This document shows positions 62,691 through 64,000 of a DNA stretch of 64,000 nt, piece by piece. This DNA comes from JBCDCY01 sp039180875. GTDB lineage: Bacteria > Pseudomonadota > Alphaproteobacteria > Rhodobacterales > Rhodobacteraceae. The position numbers and the translations under genes were made by a program. How positions within the stretch are numbered: the first letter of the stretch is position 1; each line of letters opens with the position of its first letter. The DNA lies in the NCBI GenBank assembly GCA_039180875.1, contig JBCDCY010000011.1:1-64000 (forward strand). The letters are read 5' to 3'. The notes beneath the pieces are model-generated. The model searched no databases. It was given only the letters and a program-made list of their open reading frames with translations, and was not told where the DNA came from.

Positions 62691-63965
62691 TTACGCACTC
62701 CCCTCGCTCACCCGCTCGATCGCCGCACCGCAGGCGGCGAGCTTGGCTTCCAAGCCCTCGTAGCCGCGGTCGAGATGATAGACCCGGCTCACCACCGTCT
62801 CCCCCTCCGCCGCGAGGCCCGCCAGGATCAGCGAAACCGAGGCGCGCAGATCCGTCGCCATCACCGGCGCACCGCGAAGGCACTCCACCCCCGTCACTTT
62901 CGCCGTGCCGCCATGCACCTCGATCTGGGCGCCCATGCGCATCAGCTCCGGCGCGTGCATGAAGCGGTTCTCGAAGATCGTCTCCTCGAGCGTGCTTTCG
63001 CCGTCCGCGAGGGTGAGGAGCGCCATCATCTGGGCCTGCAGATCGGTCGGAAAGCCCGGGAACGGCGCTGTGCGCACATCGACGGGCAGGATCTGGCCGT
63101 TCTTGCGCTTGACCTTGAGGCCGGCATTGGTCTGCTCGACCGCGATATCGGCCTCCTCCAGCGTATCGGCGAAGGCGCTCACCAGATCGCGGCCGCCGCC
63201 GAGAAGCTCGACCTCGCCGCCGGAAATCGCCGGGGCGAGCATGAAGGTGCCGAGCTCGATCCGGTCGGCGATCACCCGGTGGGTGGCACCGGAGAGGCGC
63301 TCGACCCCTTCGACGGTGATCTCGTCGGTGCCCTCGCCCTCGATCCGGGCGCCCATGGCGCGGAGGCAGTGCGCAAGGTCGATGATCTCGGGCTCCCGCG
63401 CTGCGTTCTTCAACCGGGTCTCGCCGCGGGCGAGCGTGGCGGCCATCAGCGCGTTCTCCGTCGCGCCGACCGAGACCACGGGGAAGCTGATCTCCGCCCC
63501 GCGCAGGCCGTTCGGCGCGCTGGCGTGGACATAGCCGTCGCGCAGATCCAGCGTCGCGCCCAATGCCTCGAGCGCGGTGAGGTGCAGATCCACCGGCCGG
63601 GCCCCGATGGCGCAGCCGCCGGGGAGCGAGACCACGGCCCGCCCCTCCCGCGCCAGCAGCGGCCCGAGCACTAGGATCGAGGCCCGCATCTTGCGCACGA
63701 TGTCGTAGTGGGCGAGATGGCTCGTCACCTCGGCGGAGCTGAGGGCCAGCACCCGCCCCTCCTGCAGCACCGCGACCTCCGTGCCGAGGGAGCGCAGAAG
63801 CTCTGCCATCGTGTCGATGTCGCTGAGGCGTGGCGCGTTGGTGAGCGTCAGCGGCTCCTCCGTCAGCAGGGCCGCCGGCATCAGGGTGAGGCAGGCATTC
63901 TTCGCCCCGGCGATCGGGATCTGTCCGCTGAGCGGCCGGCCGCCCTGGATCACCATCTTGTCCAT
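62691..63965 (-). CDS. murA: UDP-N-acetylglucosamine 1-carboxyvinyltransferase
   Basis: Catalyses the first committed step of peptidoglycan synthesis, transferring enolpyruvate from PEP to UDP-GlcNAc; it is the fosfomycin target. The 424-residue product has Lys23 in GAKNACL, the catalytic loop Cys118 in SLPGGCAIGARPVDLHL, and the C-terminal VYHLDRGYEGLEAKL. Cys rather than Asp at position 118 predicts fosfomycin sensitivity at the enzyme level. The start at 63965 gives MDKMVIQGGRPLSGQIPIAGAKN as in relatives. DUF2948 follows 6 bp downstream. Confidence 0.97.
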   Translation of the reverse strand: MDKMVIQGGRPLSGQIPIAGAKNACLTLMPAALLTEEPLTLTNAPRLSDIDTMAELLRSLGTEVAVLQEGRVLALSSAEVTSHLAHYDIVRKMRASILVLGPLLAREGRAVVSLPGGCAIGARPVDLHLTALEALGATLDLRDGYVHASAPNGLRGAEISFPVVSVGATENALMAATLARGETRLKNAAREPEIIDLAHCLRAMGARIEGEGTDEITVEGVERLSGATHRVIADRIELGTFMLAPAISGGEVELLGGGRDLVSAFADTLEEADIAVEQTNAGLKVKRKNGQILPVDVRTAPFPGFPTDLQAQMMALLTLADGESTLEETIFENRFMHAPELMRMGAQIEVHGGTAKVTGVECLRGAPVMATDLRASVSLILAGLAAEGETVVSRVYHLDRGYEGLEAKLAACGAAIERVSEGSA

Positions 63966-64000
63966 CGCTGCCCTACCCCGCTCGCTCTTTGGCTTTTCTG

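Overview
The window is a 64 kb, high-GC chromosomal segment of an alphaproteobacterium, probably Rhodobacterales or a close relative. The evidence is gene content and order: murA next to DUF2948, zapA beside a small coiled-coil gene and divergent from a tkt-gap-pgk-class I fba run, a 41-residue L36, a DUF1285 gene divergent from moxR, single-chain indolepyruvate oxidoreductase, heat-shock promoters of CTTGAAA / CCCCATAT type, and small RNAs with the alphaproteobacterial CCTCCCT...GACTTGGGCC signature. No transposase, integrase, prophage or CRISPR array was seen.

Layout. 0.3-9.4 kb: an FMN glutamate-synthase-like oxidoreductase, clpB with a sigma-32 promoter, pyrF, an SPFH/NfeD pair, dinB, a small RNA and an N-formylglutamate amidohydrolase. 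9.5-11.5 kb: tRNA-Val(GAC), rpmJ, and a secreted caspase-fold protein that has lost its cysteine. 11.5-21.4 kb: a nine-gene minus-strand operon with a complete Liv-type ABC importer (livF, substrate-binding protein, livM, livH, livG), two AMP-forming acid:CoA ligases, a VOC protein and a small lipoprotein. Palindromic elements punctuate it, and a promoter with an upstream TGAAC-N4-GTTCA palindrome sits in front. 21.4-27.7 kb is the least ordinary part: hsp20 (second sigma-32 promoter), two paralogous secreted trypsin-like proteases flanking an AT-richer, visibly broken beta-helix/RTX gene, a nitrilase, and a BCS1-like AAA ATPase with an N-terminal frameshift.

27.9-35.5 kb: a tightly overlapping MoxR - DUF58 - BatA/DUF4159 - GATase-like membrane cluster, with DUF1285 divergent. 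35.5-46.5 kb: a membrane glycosyltransferase, a PuuD-like hydrolase, glcB, pepN and the indolepyruvate oxidoreductase gene, whose promoter carries an inverted repeat next to a divergent HxlR-type regulator. 47.2-50 kb: a secreted unknown, an LsrB/VtlR-like LysR regulator, a second small RNA of the same family, and a sulfotransferase. 50-53.1 kb: purL, bolA and a CGFS glutaredoxin. 53.1-60.4 kb: zapA and a coiled-coil partner, then tkt, yceI, gap, a 47-residue membrane peptide, pgk and fba on the plus strand. 60.4-64 kb: a cytochrome c / Moco sulfite-dehydrogenase-type pair, DUF2948 and murA.

Functionally, the segment combines housekeeping carbon metabolism (lower glycolysis, glyoxylate bypass, purine and pyrimidine synthesis) with import and CoA-activation of organic or aromatic acids, stress proteins and envelope functions. 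Coordinates come from reading the sequence. Family assignments rest on recognised motifs; no database search was run.
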